From positions 248,001 to 312,000 of the forward strand of contig KZ111154.1 in assembly GCA_002077045.2 (NCBI GenBank): 64,000 nucleotides of DNA, read 5' to 3'. The translations under genes were made by a program, and so were the position numbers. This stretch comes from Rachicladosporium sp. CCFEE 5018. Taxonomy: Eukaryota; Ascomycota; Dothideomycetes; Cladosporiales; Cladosporiaceae. The notes below the pieces were generated by a model. That model searched no databases. It was not told the DNA's origin and saw nothing but the letters and a program-made list of their open reading frames with translations. Positions within the stretch are counted from its first letter, which is position 1. The number at the start of each line of letters is the position of its first letter. Of this stretch, positions 63,505 through 64,000 are shown in pieces.

Positions 63505-64000
63505 GCCTTCTTGCGGTGTAGTGGAGGATACTTGCCTTGCAGGGTGATTGATCGCTGCGGTCTCTCAATGTGCATCCTCGGCTCTTATAGCGCCAACAGT
63601 GATTTCGGTCGAATCCTTACACTAGATACATTCTGATGCGAGACTGTCTGAACACACTTGCCGCATTGACATTGTCGATGATGGGCTTGAGTACCAGCCA
63701 AATGCCTCGGAAGTCCAAGACATTCGCACATCGTGTCTTGCCGGACCATTCGGCGCCGTCAGTACAATCTGATATTGATGCTGAGCAATTTTCGTCTACC
63801 CAAGCATGCTGCCAGGGCGTGCAAGTACTTGATATATGGAGGAGCACTTTACATCTCACAGTAGAGCTTTCGTAAAGATGAAGGGAAGACTTTCGGGTGT
63901 TGCCATCACAACATCCGTTGACGCCAAACTTTGAGACGCGACTCCATTGGAGCCCGGCCCTCGCCCATAGACCACGTAACAGTCTACCACAGCTCATTCC
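63505..64000. other. Right-edge sequence without a supported gene
   Basis: A 126-codon open frame (63997-63617, minus) and a 79-codon plus-strand frame overlap here; neither has recognisable domains or clear codon preference, so neither is called. The promoter of the small membrane protein should lie at 63505 onward. Confidence 0.4.

Noticed and set aside
63617..63997. 126-codon minus-strand open frame at the right edge
   Set aside because: No domain, no ATG-based support, and overlapping open frames on the other strand of similar quality.

Overview
The window is fungal nuclear DNA. Evidence: short introns (about 45-150 nt) with GTRNGT-like donors and CTRAC-type branch sites, dense gene packing on both strands, and protein families typical of filamentous ascomycetes (MNN10-type mannosyltransferase, a fungal TAF3-like histone-fold protein, DUF3638 giant protein, exocyst Sec10, S28 peptidase, 2EXR/F-box-like proteins). 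The flavour is Dothideomycetes (black-yeast-like); that placement is inference. I see no transposon, rRNA, tRNA or CRISPR.

Layout. Positions 1-21323 (copy 1) and 22215-43487 (copy 2) are the same ten-gene segment present twice in the same orientation. Gene order in each copy, with strand: small single-pass membrane protein (-), MNN10-like alpha-1,6-mannosyltransferase (-), AlkB-like dioxygenase (+), very large fast-evolving tail-anchored protein (+), TAF3-like protein (-), F-box-like protein (+), Cys/Ser-rich PAN-like membrane protein (+), two neighbouring F-box/2EXR-like paralogues (-, -), and a GW/WG-rich low-complexity protein (-). Between the copies lies the 5' part of a PP2A B55 regulatory subunit gene (21424-22143). 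Each copy ends at exactly the same base, followed by a 100-N gap (21324-21423 and 43488-43587). The most economical reading is two divergent haplotypes or homeologues of one locus, assembled as separate contigs and scaffolded in tandem. A real tandem duplication is the alternative.

The copies are not equal. Copy 2 AlkB has an in-frame deletion that removes an iron-binding histidine. Both copy 2 F-box paralogues are frameshifted. Copy 1 has lost a PAN-domain cysteine and a conserved-looking Met beside the mannosyltransferase catalytic motif. The large unknown protein has diverged in patches, while AlkB is nearly unchanged.

Positions 43588-64000 are single copy: a multi-pass membrane protein (+), an S28 serine peptidase with four exons (-), Sec10 (+), a short-chain dehydrogenase-like pseudoenzyme (-), a giant DUF3638 helicase-like gene of about 3150 codons (-), and a small membrane protein (-). 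Sec10 and the giant gene carry one and two single-base frameshifts, most likely sequencing errors.

The genes do not form an obvious pathway or biosynthetic cluster; this looks like ordinary chromosomal housekeeping DNA. The items of most biological interest are the differential decay between copies, a dual-coding alternatively spliced intron in the PAN-like protein gene, the GW/WG-rich protein, and the fast-evolving tail-anchored protein.
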